Notes under the pieces: generated by a model
Databases searched by the model: none
The model's input: only the letters and a program-made list of their open reading frames with translations
What the model was told of the DNA's origin: nothing
Translations under genes and position numbers: made by a program
Origin: Prochlorococcus sp. AG-402-P16
GTDB lineage: Bacteria > Cyanobacteriota > Cyanobacteriia > PCC-6307 > Cyanobiaceae
DNA: 64,000 bases
Assembly: GCA_003216295.1 (NCBI GenBank)
Contig: QCJB01000002.1
Location: 62,001-126,000 of the forward strand
Reading direction: 5' to 3'
In this document: in pieces, positions 8,435-18,393 of the stretch
Position numbering within the stretch: position 1 is the stretch's first letter
Layout of the letters: each line of letters opens with the position of its first letter

Positions 8435-10252
8435 TTAATAAATACCATATTTTAGCAAAATCAAACCAGGGACAAGAAAAGTCATCAAGATGGTCAAACC
8501 AGCTCCGTATCTAGTGACATCTAAAAACTGATAACGCCCAGGGCCAAATACCATAAGGTTTGTCTGGTAACCCATAGGAGTAAGAAACGATTGACTAGCG
8601 CCAAAAAGAACTGTTATCAATAAAGCTAAAGGAGGTAGGCCCATACTTGGCGCCAATTGAACAGCAATTGGTGCAAAAAGAGCTACAGAAGCAGCGTTAC
8701 TCACGAATTGAGTGAATATTGTAGTAAAAAGAAAAATTACAAGTAAAGCGGAGTAAGTAGATAAGTCTTCCAATATAAAAATTAAAATATTTGCAAAAGC
8801 ATCAGCAAGACCTGTGTTTTGCATGGCGACACTAAAACTAGAAAGAGATCCAAGCAAAAGAATGACATCAAGTCGAATTGATCTTTGAACCTCTGCGGGC
8901 CTTAAACATCCACCCCAAACCATGCCAACTACAGCCAATAAAACCGAAGCAACCAGAGGTAGGCCAGTAAGTGAAGGAAGAATCAACATAACAATGGCAA
9001 TACCAATCGCTATAGGTTTTCTCGTAACAGTTGGCAGATCATTATCAAATTGATCTAAAACAAGGAGGTCATTACTATCTTGCAATCCTCTAATTGAATC
9101 TCTTGGGGCTTGAAGAAGTAATACATCCCCCTCTCTTAAAATTGCTTGTCCCAATCTTTCTTGAACAGTTTGCTGTCCTCGTCTTAAAGCTAAAACAGTT
9201 GCATTATGCCTTTGCCTAAATCGCAGTTCTCGCAAACTCGCCCCAGCCAAGGTTGAGCCTGCTGGTAAAAGAACCTCTACAGTTTGTTGGCCTTCATCAG
9301 TATTAGATAGAAAAAAATTCTTTTCAATATTTAAATTTTTAGTTAATTGAACTGTATGTTCTTGTTTTAAACGCAAAAGATCTGAGCGTGTAATTCTTAT
9401 CAACAATCGATCTCCAGATTGAATTATTCGATCAGCTAGAGGGGGTAAAAGTCTTTCATTCTCTCGCTGTATTTCTAAAACATCGACATCAAATCTTCTT
9501 TGCAAGCGACTATTCCTTAAAGAATTCCCAACCAATTCAGAACCAGAAGGAATTGTGACTTCCGTAAAATACCCAGTTTGATCAGAACTACCTCCATACT
9601 CGGAACTAACTTTTCCTCTGTCAGGTAATAAAGATTGAGGAGCCAAAAGCATATACGCTGTCCCAAATAACCATATCGGTATCCCTATTGCAGTAAAAGT
9701 AAAAAGATCAAAAGGACCATAACCAAGTTGATCGCTAATATCGCTAACTAACAAATTTACTGAGCTCCCCAAAAGAGTTAAAGTGCCACCTAAAACCGTC
9801 GCGAAAGATAATGGCAACAACACACGAGAAGGAGATAATTTTCGCTTTACGCACCAAGCCTCAATAACGGGCAAAAGTGATGCCACCACTGGAGTATTAG
9901 GAACAACGCCTGAAACAGGAGCAACAACTAATCCAAGTAAAGCTATTAATCTACGCGGACTTCGAATACTTTCAGAAGCAATTAACTCTCTTAATCGATC
10001 AAGAGCACCACTTTTAAAAAGTGCAGCAGAAACAGCAAATAAGCCCATTAAAGTAATTAAAGCAGGGCTTCCAAAACCAGCTAATGCTTTTTGAGGAGAA
10101 AGAACTCCTGTTGCCATTAATAATGCAACACTCAAAAGTCCAGTCAGTTCAGGAGCCAGAGCACTACTTACGAATAAACAAACTGCACTAATTAACACTG
10201 CCAAAGTTATGACAGCTTTTGGATTTTCAAAAACAGCTAACATCTCATTCAT
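8435..10252 (-). CDS. SLC13/DASS-type ion transporter with two TrkA-C domains
   Basis: A 605-residue transporter with two sets of membrane helices around a soluble middle. The N-terminal half carries VVPNTPVVASLLPVI and the C-terminal half carries VSNAASVALFAP, the paired SNT/PNT-type hairpin motifs of divalent-anion:Na+ symporters. The central 220-400 region contains two TrkA-C (RCK_C) modules (SGSELVGNSLRNSRL and AGSTLAGASLRELRF). This architecture is shared with SAC1-like and sulfate/Na+ carriers in algae and cyanobacteria, so sulfate is a plausible substrate, though the sequence alone does not fix it. It lies upstream of ktrB on the same strand with a 103-bp gap, so any operon link is uncertain. 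Confidence 0.87.
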   Translation of the reverse strand: MNEMLAVFENPKAVITLAVLISAVCLFVSSALAPELTGLLSVALLMATGVLSPQKALAGFGSPALITLMGLFAVSAALFKSGALDRLRELIASESIRSPRRLIALLGLVVAPVSGVVPNTPVVASLLPVIEAWCVKRKLSPSRVLLPLSFATVLGGTLTLLGSSVNLLVSDISDQLGYGPFDLFTFTAIGIPIWLFGTAYMLLAPQSLLPDRGKVSSEYGGSSDQTGYFTEVTIPSGSELVGNSLRNSRLQRRFDVDVLEIQRENERLLPPLADRIIQSGDRLLIRITRSDLLRLKQEHTVQLTKNLNIEKNFFLSNTDEGQQTVEVLLPAGSTLAGASLRELRFRQRHNATVLALRRGQQTVQERLGQAILREGDVLLLQAPRDSIRGLQDSNDLLVLDQFDNDLPTVTRKPIAIGIAIVMLILPSLTGLPLVASVLLAVVGMVWGGCLRPAEVQRSIRLDVILLLGSLSSFSVAMQNTGLADAFANILIFILEDLSTYSALLVIFLFTTIFTQFVSNAASVALFAPIAVQLAPSMGLPPLALLITVLFGASQSFLTPMGYQTNLMVFGPGRYQFLDVTRYGAGLTILMTFLVPGLILLKYGIY

Positions 10253-10322
10253 ATTATTTAATTAATAACCTTTTCAACTGACTCTGTCCAAGTATTAATT
10301 TTAAGACTACTGCTAAAAGGAG

Positions 10323-11525
10323 CTAAGGAGATTGGGGAAATAAACGATTAATGATTTTTTTACTAAATAGCCATGAACCAGAGGATTTAAACGATAGAAG
10401 AAAACCTGGCATTCTAGTTAAATATGCAAAACGCCTAATTTGAAATGCAAGGGGTCCTGCCAAGGTGATTCCATATCCAGTAATAGATGCATTACCAATG
10501 CCAAGGCTCAACATTTCTCCAAGATCTTCAAATTTGAATGGTTTAAGTTCATTTCCCTTTCTAAGAGAAATAATATTTTGAGCCACTAAAGAACCTTGCT
10601 GCATTGCAACTTGAGCGGAAGAGGGGAAGGGAGCTTTTTCATAAAATGTGATATCTCCAACGAAAAAAATATTTTGATATTCATCCATTTGCAAAAATTC
10701 ATTTACTTTAATCTTCTGATTTTCATTCGAAAAATGATGTACAAATTTCGATTTAGAAGGTTTTAATCCTGCAGTCCATAATAAAGTAGAATAATCAATT
10801 TTAATAAAATTATTTGTTTCATTATCATTGCTAGAAAGTTCTAAAAAAGTTTTATCAACAGATTTTATATAATGCTCTAAATAAACTCTAATTTTTCTCT
10901 TACCTATTGCATCAATTGCTTTCTCTCTATTAAAAGATTTACAATTAGGTAGGATTCTATCCCCTTTCTCAACTAAAAATATCTCCACCCGATCTTGGAG
11001 TAAATCAGAAATTTTACATGCAAGCTCTACACCAGTTGGACCAGCTCCAGCAATCACTATCGGATTCGCAAATTCAGAAGAATTATTTATTGTAGCTATT
11101 AACTTTTTAATTATTCGAAAGTCATTTAAATTAGAAAAGCCACAAGCAAAGTATTGTAAATTTTCTAGATAGGAATAATCAGTTACAACTCCTGTGCTAA
11201 TAACAAGTTGAGAATACTTTATTTCAATCTCAGATGAAGTAATTAACTTTTGCGCGAGTTCATCAATCTCAACGATACGTTCTTGTAAAAAAATAAATCC
11301 TAATTCTGATGCTAAATCAGAATACTGAGGTGCGACCTCCCATAATTGAAGCTCCCCGCTTAATAACTCATAGAGCAATGGCTTAAAAAGAAATCTATTG
11401 CCTTCATCAATCAAAATTACTGATGTTCCATCTGACTTGGCTAACAAAGCTTGAAGAGTAGCCATTCCTCCAAAGCCACCACCTACAACAACTATTGGGT
11501 CAGATTTCAAATTGTTCAAGTCCAT
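10323..11525 (-). CDS. Type II NADH dehydrogenase (NDH-2)
   Basis: A 400-residue single-subunit flavoprotein that passes electrons from NAD(P)H to quinone without pumping protons. The FAD dinucleotide-binding motif VVVGGGFGGMATL is at about residues 13-25, and the second (NADH) Rossmann motif PIVIAGAGPTGVELA is at about residues 154-168. The FAD-contacting FFVGDITFYEKAPFPSSAQVA block lies at about residue 288. The C-terminus (ITGYGITLAGPLAFQIRRFAYL) is the amphipathic membrane anchor of the family. The start ATG 11525 immediately precedes the first strand. It is divergent from cysH. Cyanobacterial NDH-2 enzymes are thought to sense or poise redox rather than carry bulk flux. Confidence 0.9.
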   Translation of the reverse strand: MDLNNLKSDPIVVVGGGFGGMATLQALLAKSDGTSVILIDEGNRFLFKPLLYELLSGELQLWEVAPQYSDLASELGFIFLQERIVEIDELAQKLITSSEIEIKYSQLVISTGVVTDYSYLENLQYFACGFSNLNDFRIIKKLIATINNSSEFANPIVIAGAGPTGVELACKISDLLQDRVEIFLVEKGDRILPNCKSFNREKAIDAIGKRKIRVYLEHYIKSVDKTFLELSSNDNETNNFIKIDYSTLLWTAGLKPSKSKFVHHFSNENQKIKVNEFLQMDEYQNIFFVGDITFYEKAPFPSSAQVAMQQGSLVAQNIISLRKGNELKPFKFEDLGEMLSLGIGNASITGYGITLAGPLAFQIRRFAYLTRMPGFLLSFKSSGSWLFSKKIINRLFPQSP

Positions 11526-11595
11526 GGGACTAGATTTAAGATGATTTAAAAGACCCTAAACAAACTTTGACAAATTCGGCATTCAATTCTCAAAT

Positions 11596-12387
11596 ATGCA
11601 GAAAGAATCCCAAGACAATCACACCAGTGATTTGAGAGAATCAACTAACTTAGCTCAACCTTTTCTGGTGAAATCAATTGATGAAACAAGTAAATATCTT
11701 GAAAAACTTGCTCCGCAAGATCAACTTCAATGGGCCTATAAAAAATTTAATGAAGAATTTGTTTTAACAACCAGTTTTGGAATCCAATCTGCTGTTTTAC
11801 TGCATATGACAGTAGCTTTAAAATCCAGAAAAAAACCAAAGGTAATTTGGATAGATACTGGTTATCTACCTCAAGAAACTTATAACTATGCAGAAGAGCT
11901 AACAAAACTATTCAAATTAGATTTAATAGTGGCCCAAAGCCCTATCTCTCCCGCAAGGATGGAAGCATTGTATGGAAAACTTTGGGAAACAGGCGAAGTA
12001 AGAGATCTCAATAAATATCATCAAATACGAAAAATTGAACCTTTAGAGAATGTGTTATCAGAACTCAACGTTATTTGTTGGGCTAGCGGAGTACGTAAAG
12101 GTCAAACCAAAAACAGAGAATCCATGTCTCATATTGATTACATTAGGGGGCGCTTAACACTTCGACCTCTCTTGAACTGGACTAAAAAAGATATTTTTTA
12201 TTATATGGAAAATAATAATTTACCTCAACACCCTTTATTTGAAAAAGGTTATTCTACTGTTGGTGATTGGCATTCAAGCGTAGCAGAAAATAATAATTCC
12301 AAAGGAAGATCAACAAGGTTTGGAGGGGTCAGTGAAGAGTGTGGGATTCATGTTGATGAAAATAATTTTTTGGGAGAAGGTATTTAG
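11596..12387 (+). CDS. cysH: Phosphoadenylyl-sulfate (PAPS) reductase
   Basis: Reduces PAPS to sulfite with thioredoxin in assimilatory sulfate reduction. The 263-residue protein has the adenylyl-sulfate reductase fold: TTSFGIQSAVLLHM (PP-loop region), IWIDTGYLPQETYNYAEEL and the C-terminal catalytic ECGIHVD. The CC...CxxC iron-sulfur motif of APS-type enzymes is absent (the corresponding segment reads ICWASGVRKGQTKNRE), which points to PAPS rather than APS as substrate. The following coaX gene starts 4 nt after the stop, so the two are probably co-translated. Confidence 0.93.
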   Translation: MQKESQDNHTSDLRESTNLAQPFLVKSIDETSKYLEKLAPQDQLQWAYKKFNEEFVLTTSFGIQSAVLLHMTVALKSRKKPKVIWIDTGYLPQETYNYAEELTKLFKLDLIVAQSPISPARMEALYGKLWETGEVRDLNKYHQIRKIEPLENVLSELNVICWASGVRKGQTKNRESMSHIDYIRGRLTLRPLLNWTKKDIFYYMENNNLPQHPLFEKGYSTVGDWHSSVAENNNSKGRSTRFGGVSEECGIHVDENNFLGEGI

Positions 12388-12390
12388 CTG

Positions 12391-13092
12391 GTGTTTTTAG
12401 AAAAAAATTACTTAATGATTGGGAATACAAGATGGCATTGGGCAACCAAGATCCAAGAACATTGGAAATATTTTCATACCACTCCAAATCCAATCGAATT
12501 TAAAGATAAAAATTATTCTGAATTATCTTGGGCTTCAGTAGGTCCAATTCCTAAGAATCTTAAATTATGCCCTTCAAAAAAAATAAAATTAGATGATATT
12601 CCACTCATCAATCTTCCATCTAATTTAGGGATTGATAGAGCTCTAGCTTCATGGAGTGCTTATAAAAAGCAATCATCTTGCAAAAATAAAAAACAAGACT
12701 TAATTGTTATAGATGCAGGGACAATAATGAGCGTCACAAAAATAACAAAAAAAGGAGAGTTTGCTGGAGGGCAATTAATTTCTGGATTAAGACTTCAATT
12801 ATCTTCTATGGCAAATGGGTCATTAAATTTAGATAACCCAATCATCAAAAAAATACCAATAGAGACATTTCAATATAAAACAAAAAATGCAATGATCAGA
12901 GGTGCAATAAATGGCTTATTAGGAGTAATCTTACAGACTTTTGAGGAGACAAAATTACCAATATGGATCTGCGGAGGTGATGCACCAGTCCTATTAAATC
13001 AACTTAAAAATAAAAATATAAACATAAATCATTCTCCTAATCTAGTACTAGAAGGAATGATTGATATAGACCAAAAACTTAATTCAATTTAA
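12391..13092 (+). CDS. coaX: Type III pantothenate kinase
   Basis: Catalyses the first step of coenzyme A synthesis, the phosphorylation of pantothenate. The 233-residue protein has the ASKHA-fold phosphate motif MIGNTRWHWA near the N-terminus, the catalytic DAGTIMSVTKI at about residues 109-119, and GGQLISGLRLQLSSMA followed by a C-terminal WICGGDAP nucleotide site. The start is GTG 12391 with GAAGG upstream; the internal ATG at 12416 would cut into the first motif. Its 3' end overlaps the convergent bcp gene by 14 bp. It is shorter than many CoaX proteins but complete in motifs. Confidence 0.88.
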   Translation: MFLEKNYLMIGNTRWHWATKIQEHWKYFHTTPNPIEFKDKNYSELSWASVGPIPKNLKLCPSKKIKLDDIPLINLPSNLGIDRALASWSAYKKQSSCKNKKQDLIVIDAGTIMSVTKITKKGEFAGGQLISGLRLQLSSMANGSLNLDNPIIKKIPIETFQYKTKNAMIRGAINGLLGVILQTFEETKLPIWICGGDAPVLLNQLKNKNININHSPNLVLEGMIDIDQKLNSI

Positions 13093-13546
13093 GATCATTT
13101 AAAATCTGATTAGCCATATTTTCTGATTTAACTTTTAAATAAATTAATTCTATTTTCCCATCTTTATCTATAACGAAAGTATGTCTCATCATTCCATAAT
13201 ACTCTCTACCCATAAATTTCTTTAATCCATAACTTTCATATGATGCCGCCACAGGACAAGGCTCACTATCCGTTAAAAGTATAAAAGGTAAATTATGTTT
13301 ATCAATGAATTTTATATGCGATTTTGAGGCATCCTTACTAATACCTAAAACTTGAATATTGTTTGATTTAAAAAGCTCCCAATTATCTCGAAAGCTGCAA
13401 GCTTCCTTAGTGCACCCAGGAGTATCATCTTTTGGATAAAAATAAATTACGACTTTCGATCCTTGGAATGATGAGAGACTGGTATCAACACTATCTTGAT
13501 TAGGGAGAGTGAAATCTGGTGCAGAATCGCCTATACAGAGAGTCAT
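13079..13546 (-). CDS. bcp: Thioredoxin-dependent peroxiredoxin (Bcp/PrxQ)
   Basis: A 155-residue thiol peroxidase that reduces H2O2 and alkyl hydroperoxides with thioredoxin; cyanobacteria keep several PrxQ enzymes. The peroxidatic Cys is in DDTPGCTKEACSFRD (about residue 45), with the resolving Cys five residues later, as in Bcp/PrxQ. The C-terminal RHTFVIDKDGKI strand is typical. The start codon at 13546 shares bases with the ATG of the divergent phosphopantetheinyl transferase (13545), so the two genes have overlapping 5' ends and must use promoters inside one another. The 3' end overlaps coaX. Confidence 0.95.
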   Translation of the reverse strand: MTLCIGDSAPDFTLPNQDSVDTSLSSFQGSKVVIYFYPKDDTPGCTKEACSFRDNWELFKSNNIQVLGISKDASKSHIKFIDKHNLPFILLTDSEPCPVAASYESYGLKKFMGREYYGMMRHTFVIDKDGKIELIYLKVKSENMANQILNDLKLN

Positions 13547-14201
13547 GATTACAACTCAAATAAACAATAAAAGGGTACTAGGTCTTTGGCTTTTTTTGAT
13601 GCCATCAAAACTTTTACAAATAAGCAGCGAAGAAAAAAAATGGGTTCAAAAATTAACACCAAGGAGAGGTTTGAGTTACCACTTTTCTAGAGGCTGCCTA
13701 AGACATGTAATGTCCAACATGACGGGCTTAGGTCCACTTGAAATACCTCTAAAAGCCGATCCGGGAGCCCCACCTTCCTTACCCGAAGGATTTGGTCATA
13801 TCAGCATGAGTCACTGTTCTGATGCTTTATTAATAGGGTGGTCGTCAGCAAAAATTGGAGTCGATATAGAAAGAAAAGATAGACAGTTTCAAGCTCATAA
13901 ATTGTCAAAACGTTTTTTCAGTCAATCTGAGAATTGCGAAATGAAAAATTTAACGCCAAGTCAAGCTAAAGAACTAGTACTAAAAAGATGGGTAATAAAA
14001 GAAGCCGCAATTAAATGGCATCATGGAAAGATAGCAACTAATTTAAATCAATGGGTTTGGAAAAATAAATCATCCTTTGCATATCATAAAAAACTTGGAC
14101 ACAAAGTAAACATTTACGAACAAAATCATGATCAATGGACTTATGCTATTGCATTAAATGGAGATTTATCAACACATCAACCAATAATTTGCATTCATTA
14201 A
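13545..14201 (+). CDS. 4'-phosphopantetheinyl transferase (Sfp/HetI type)
   Basis: Transfers the phosphopantetheine arm of CoA to acyl carrier protein or other carrier domains. The family signature is visible as IGVDIERKDR (Mg-binding Asp and Glu, about residues 103-112) and WVIKEAAIKWHHGK (the W-x-x-KEA motif, about residues 149-162), preceded by FGHISMSHCSDALLIGW. ATG 13545 is taken as start; reading from 13509 would add 12 residues overlapping bcp. It sits next to coaX and bcp, and the CoA link with coaX is suggestive. The 3' end overlaps the convergent rarA fusion gene by 4 bp. In Prochlorococcus it most likely modifies the fatty acid ACP. Confidence 0.9.
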   Translation: MITTQINNKRVLGLWLFLMPSKLLQISSEEKKWVQKLTPRRGLSYHFSRGCLRHVMSNMTGLGPLEIPLKADPGAPPSLPEGFGHISMSHCSDALLIGWSSAKIGVDIERKDRQFQAHKLSKRFFSQSENCEMKNLTPSQAKELVLKRWVIKEAAIKWHHGKIATNLNQWVWKNKSSFAYHKKLGHKVNIYEQNHDQWTYAIALNGDLSTHQPIICIH

Positions 14202-16402
14202 TTCTTATTTTTAGCAAACAACTTTGTATGTATAAGCTTTTGTTTTATAGTCCTACCCTCCAATCTTTTAAATAATTTTTTTAATCGATTTAATTTTTCT
14301 TCATCACAATTTTTTAGAATAATTTCTCGATATTCACTTCCTTGATTAAGCCACCTTTTAATGATAGAACTATCAACTTGTTGATATACAAGCTCAGTCC
14401 ATTCTTCAATAAAAATATTCCAGCCTAATTTTTCTAATTGTAGAATAAATTTTTCTTTATGCTTTTGGTTATTCAACCAAATCTCTTCTTTATAAATTAA
14501 ATCACTCACTAATGAAAAATCAATCTTTTCATTAGTTCTATCAACTTCTAAGCTTTCCTTTAAAGAAAGGGCAGGACCAGAACATGGGTTACTTATAATC
14601 AAACTTAATTCTGTATTCGCTGTACATTTCTCAGTAAGAATTGGCCACAAAGTAGAAAAATTTGTTTCAGAAAAAACTTTCCAAGAAATCCTTCCTCCAA
14701 TTACCTCAAATTTGAGATTTTCTTCTAATTTTTTAATTGATTCAACTTTTGAATCAATTAAAACTGGTCGCTCCATCGGAGCCAAAACTTCTAATTCAGC
14801 TAATAACCTAGAATGATTATCTTCTGATACAGCCAAAATAACGCCACCTTGAGATGCCTCTCTTAAAGGCTTTAAAGACCAAAGCAAAGAACTGGGTGTT
14901 AAGACTAAAACCCTATGATTTTTTTTCCAAGTAATACCCGACCATAATTTAGTCATCAAGTTTTTTAATCGTTCCCCCTCTTGAGAAACTTGGCGAGATA
15001 GCCATTTCTCCAGATCATTTTCAACTTTTCCAGATGTAATAGTTAAAGGATTTTGTTGCTCAACTTCAACTAATGAAGCTAACTGTTCAGATCTTCTCTC
15101 ACGCAAAAGAGATCGTCTTTCTCCTTCCCAGCCATGTTCAGTTGGCTCCCAAAAAATCTCATTTAGCAAACTATCTGGCAAATATTGTTGTGGAACCCAA
15201 TTTTTTGAAAATGAATGGGGATATCTGTAACCCCTGCCATCTCCAAAAGCTTCTTTATCTCGATTCGCATCCTGAAGGTGAGATGGAACATTTTGCTTTT
15301 GGGAATCTTTAACTTTCTGAACTGCCTTAAAAATAGCCTTCACACTATTGCTTTTCTCAGTCGAAGCTAAGTACAAGGTTGCCTGAGCCAGAGGGTATAT
15401 ACCCTCTGGCAAACCTATTCGATCAAAAGCTGCGGCGCATGACTGAACTATGACAATTGCATTGGGATCAGCAAGACCAATATCTTCTCCTGCAGCGATG
15501 AGCATACGTCTAAAAATAAATCGTGGGCTTTCTCCAGCCTCCAACATTCGAGCAAGCCAAAACAATGCCGCATCAGGATCCGAACCTCGCAATGACTTGA
15601 TAAAAGCGCTGATCGTATCAAAATGAGCATCACCTTTTTTGTCGTATAACACCGCTCGTTCTTGAATTGAATCCTCAGCAATCTTGAGATCAATAATGAT
15701 TGAACTATCTTGATTTGCGATAGTGCTCTCTACAGCAAGTTCCAGCGCATTAAGCAGAACGCGTGCATCGCCATTACACACATCAACCAAATGATCCTCA
15801 GCTTCACTAGATAAATTGATCAATTTCAACCCATACCCCCTTTCCTTGTCGCTCAAAGCTCTTTGCAGCAATTGATGTAATGCTTTTGAATTCAGACTAT
15901 TCAAACGAAATAATCTAGATCTGCTTACTAAAGCTTTATTTACTTCAAAATATGGATTTTCCGTAGTTGCACCAATCAGAGTCAAAGTTCCATTCTCAAC
16001 CCAAGGTAATAAGGCATCTTGTTGCGAAGTATTAAATCTATGAACCTCATCAATAAATAAAATCGTGCGTTTACCGTATTTATTTAATCTCTCTATTGCA
16101 GACTCAATCTCAAATCTCAAATCCTTGATGCCAGCCAAGGCAGCATTTACAACACTAAAATGAGATAGGGTATTTGAGGCGATAATCCTAGCCAAAGTAG
16201 TCTTGCCAACTCCAGGTGGTCCATAAAGCAATAAATTGCCTACTTTATCAGCAACAATTGAACGTCTCAATAAACGTCCTTGAGCAAGAATGTGATCTTG
16301 ACCAACAAATTCATCAAGTGTTTGAGGCCGTAAGCGATCAGCTAAAGGAGCATTATTCTGTATTAGCTGTGCACCATGAAAAGCAAACAGATCTTTGGCC
16401 AA
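14198..16402 (-). CDS. rarA: RarA/MgsA AAA+ ATPase fused to a cyanobacterial C-terminal domain
   Basis: The N-terminal part (about residues 1-430) is a replication-fork maintenance ATPase of the clamp-loader family: Walker [12 protein letters not shown], Walker [12 protein letters not shown], sensor 1 GATTENPYF and the C-terminal [20 protein letters not shown] typical of RarA. The remaining 300 residues form a separate domain, with a strand-helix pattern ([29 protein letters not shown]) resembling a degenerate Rossmann or methyltransferase fold. This fusion is known in cyanobacteria, where the added domain has no assigned function. At 734 residues it is far longer than the roughly 450 of E. 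coli RarA. The 3' end overlaps the PPTase gene by 4 bp. Confidence 0.9.
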   Translation of the reverse strand: MAKDLFAFHGAQLIQNNAPLADRLRPQTLDEFVGQDHILAQGRLLRRSIVADKVGNLLLYGPPGVGKTTLARIIASNTLSHFSVVNAALAGIKDLRFEIESAIERLNKYGKRTILFIDEVHRFNTSQQDALLPWVENGTLTLIGATTENPYFEVNKALVSRSRLFRLNSLNSKALHQLLQRALSDKERGYGLKLINLSSEAEDHLVDVCNGDARVLLNALELAVESTIANQDSSIIIDLKIAEDSIQERAVLYDKKGDAHFDTISAFIKSLRGSDPDAALFWLARMLEAGESPRFIFRRMLIAAGEDIGLADPNAIVIVQSCAAAFDRIGLPEGIYPLAQATLYLASTEKSNSVKAIFKAVQKVKDSQKQNVPSHLQDANRDKEAFGDGRGYRYPHSFSKNWVPQQYLPDSLLNEIFWEPTEHGWEGERRSLLRERRSEQLASLVEVEQQNPLTITSGKVENDLEKWLSRQVSQEGERLKNLMTKLWSGITWKKNHRVLVLTPSSLLWSLKPLREASQGGVILAVSEDNHSRLLAELEVLAPMERPVLIDSKVESIKKLEENLKFEVIGGRISWKVFSETNFSTLWPILTEKCTANTELSLIISNPCSGPALSLKESLEVDRTNEKIDFSLVSDLIYKEEIWLNNQKHKEKFILQLEKLGWNIFIEEWTELVYQQVDSSIIKRWLNQGSEYREIILKNCDEEKLNRLKKLFKRLEGRTIKQKLIHTKLFAKNKN

Positions 16403-16490
16403 AGCTAATAAACAAACATTTTTGATACTCTAAAAGCAAAAAAAAACTTATAAAGTTGTTTTGATGATTTCCAATTAGAAGGTTTTTAAC

Positions 16491-18140
16491 CTAGGTAATA
16501 ACTGTAGGAGCGGACATGCCTGTTCTTTTTGAAATCTCAGCTAAAGAATCAATGCTTTTAATTAAAGGATCTAATGCTAATTGAGGATCTTGAGTGATAT
16601 CACCATCACTTGGAACAAAGGTTTCAAAGTACACTCTCAACGTCGCTCCTTGAGTGCCAGTGCCAGAAAGTCTCACTAACACTCGACTACCATCATCTAA
16701 TAAAATCCTTAAACCCTGATTAAGCGTAATTGAACCATCAACTGGATCTGTGTAACTAAAATCATCAGCATTTTTAACTGTCCTTCCAGCAAACGATTGA
16801 TCTTTCAAAGTAGGAAGCATATTGCTCAATCTGGAATAAAGGGAATTTGCAACATCAGATGGAATAGATTCATAGTCATGACGAGAATAGTAATGACGAC
16901 CAAAAAATAGCCAATGATTTCTCATTATCTCAGAAACAGACTTTTTCTTAGACGCAAGTATCTGCAACCAAAAGAGAACAGCCCACAATCCATCTTTCTC
17001 TCTTACATGATCACTTCCAGTCCCAAAGCTCTCCTCACCACATAAAGTAATTTGATTAGCGTCCAAAAGATTGCCAAAGAATTTCCATCCAGTAGGAGTT
17101 TCGAAGCAATTTATCCCTAAATGTTTTGCTACAACATCTACAGCTGAACTCGTCGGCATAGAACGAGCGACACCAGATAAACCTTTGGCATAGCCTGGCA
17201 CACAATCGTAATTAGCAGCTAAAATTGCAAGGCTATCACTAGGATTTACAAAGCAACCACGTCCTAAAATCATATTTCTATCACCATCACCATCACATGC
17301 TGCTCCGAAGGAAAATAAATTCCCTTTTAAAAGCAACTGAGCAAGATCTTTGGCATAGGTCAAATTTGGATCAGGATGAAGACCTCCAAAATCTTCCAAA
17401 GGTATTCCATTCCGCACCGTTTCAGACTTAGCTCCTAAATGATCAACAAAAAGACGCTTGGCATATGGCCCAGTAACAGCATTTAATGCATCAAAAACAA
17501 TCGGAAAATCTTTGTTGATATAGGTGCTAATCAAATCAAAGTCAAATATTTTTTTCATTAAATCTAAGTAATCATCTATTCCATCAACGATCTCAACAAT
17601 CATTGAAGCTAATTTATATTTGCCAAGTGAATAAGAATTATTTGATTGACATTTTATAATCTTATATTCTTTAAGATTCTTGGAGTAATGATAAATTTTA
17701 TCAGTTAAAGATTCAGATGCAGGCCCGCCGTTTGATCCATTTAGCTTGACTCCAAAATCACCTTCAAGTCCACCTGGATTGTGACTAGCAGATAAAATAA
17801 TTCCGCCTATTGCTTTATTAATTCGAATCAAATTAGAAGCTGCAGGGGTCGATAAAATCCCATCTACAGTTGTTATGACTTTTTGAATTCCATGTGCAGC
17901 TGCCATCCGAATAATAATATCAATCGCTCTTTTATTGCCATACCTACCATCACCTCCCACAACTAAAACACCTCCCTGCACCCCAGGAAGAGAACTCAAG
18001 ATTGATTCAATAAAACTCTCAAGATAATGAGCCTTTTCGAACTTCAAAGTACTTTTTCTTAATCCAGAGGTACCTGGTTTCTGATCCAGAAAGGGAGAGT
18101 TTAACTTAACTGTAAGTTGGCTAAATTCTTTAGAAAACAC
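16491..18140 (-). CDS. pgm: Phosphoglucomutase
   Basis: Interconverts glucose-1-phosphate and glucose-6-phosphate, linking glycogen and sugar-nucleotide pools to central metabolism. The 549-residue protein has the phosphoserine loop ILSASHNPGG (about residues 115-124), the Mg-binding loop ACDGDGDRNMI, the sugar-specificity loop CGEESFGTGSDH and a C-terminal phosphate-binding RLSGTGTQGATLRVYFE. The long, eukaryote-like form with GTGS identifies the glucose-specific PGM rather than a PMM/PGM. The start is GTG 18140. A supply of glucose-1-P would feed the surface-glycan genes farther right, but there is no direct genomic link. Confidence 0.95.
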   Translation of the reverse strand: MFSKEFSQLTVKLNSPFLDQKPGTSGLRKSTLKFEKAHYLESFIESILSSLPGVQGGVLVVGGDGRYGNKRAIDIIIRMAAAHGIQKVITTVDGILSTPAASNLIRINKAIGGIILSASHNPGGLEGDFGVKLNGSNGGPASESLTDKIYHYSKNLKEYKIIKCQSNNSYSLGKYKLASMIVEIVDGIDDYLDLMKKIFDFDLISTYINKDFPIVFDALNAVTGPYAKRLFVDHLGAKSETVRNGIPLEDFGGLHPDPNLTYAKDLAQLLLKGNLFSFGAACDGDGDRNMILGRGCFVNPSDSLAILAANYDCVPGYAKGLSGVARSMPTSSAVDVVAKHLGINCFETPTGWKFFGNLLDANQITLCGEESFGTGSDHVREKDGLWAVLFWLQILASKKKSVSEIMRNHWLFFGRHYYSRHDYESIPSDVANSLYSRLSNMLPTLKDQSFAGRTVKNADDFSYTDPVDGSITLNQGLRILLDDGSRVLVRLSGTGTQGATLRVYFETFVPSDGDITQDPQLALDPLIKSIDSLAEISKRTGMSAPTVIT

Positions 18141-18203
18141 TTTAAAAATTGATTAGTGAATGATACAAAAATGAATCGAGAGTCAAAATGGCAACACTTT
18201 AAT

Positions 18204-18374
18204 TCAGTGAGGCATTTCAGAAGTGCGAAGCATTGCGACAAACCAAAGAGTACTTAAAAGCAATGCACTTAAAACACCTGGACCCAAGCCGAAACGCTCA
18301 ATGGTAGTAGGGATTAATAAAGGGAAAATGATTGCACCTACTAAAGGAGTGAAGGCAACAATTAAGCGAGTCAT
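18204..18374 (-). CDS. Small two-helix membrane protein, unlisted short gene
   Basis: A 56-residue protein with an ATG at 18374. It begins MTRLIVAFTPLVGAIIFPLL and has a second hydrophobic stretch (GPGVLSALLLSTLWFVAML) before a short polar tail, so two membrane helices are likely. It lies immediately downstream of the DUF4912 gene (20 bp gap, same strand) and upstream of pgm. Codon use is ordinary for the window, and the hydrophobic pattern would be hard to get by chance. The plus-strand reading of the same DNA is Lys/Arg-rich and looks like a shadow. No family is recognised. Confidence 0.65.
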   Translation of the reverse strand: MTRLIVAFTPLVGAIIFPLLIPTTIERFGLGPGVLSALLLSTLWFVAMLRTSEMPH

Positions 18375-18393
18375 CAATCAATCCAGAAGAGGT

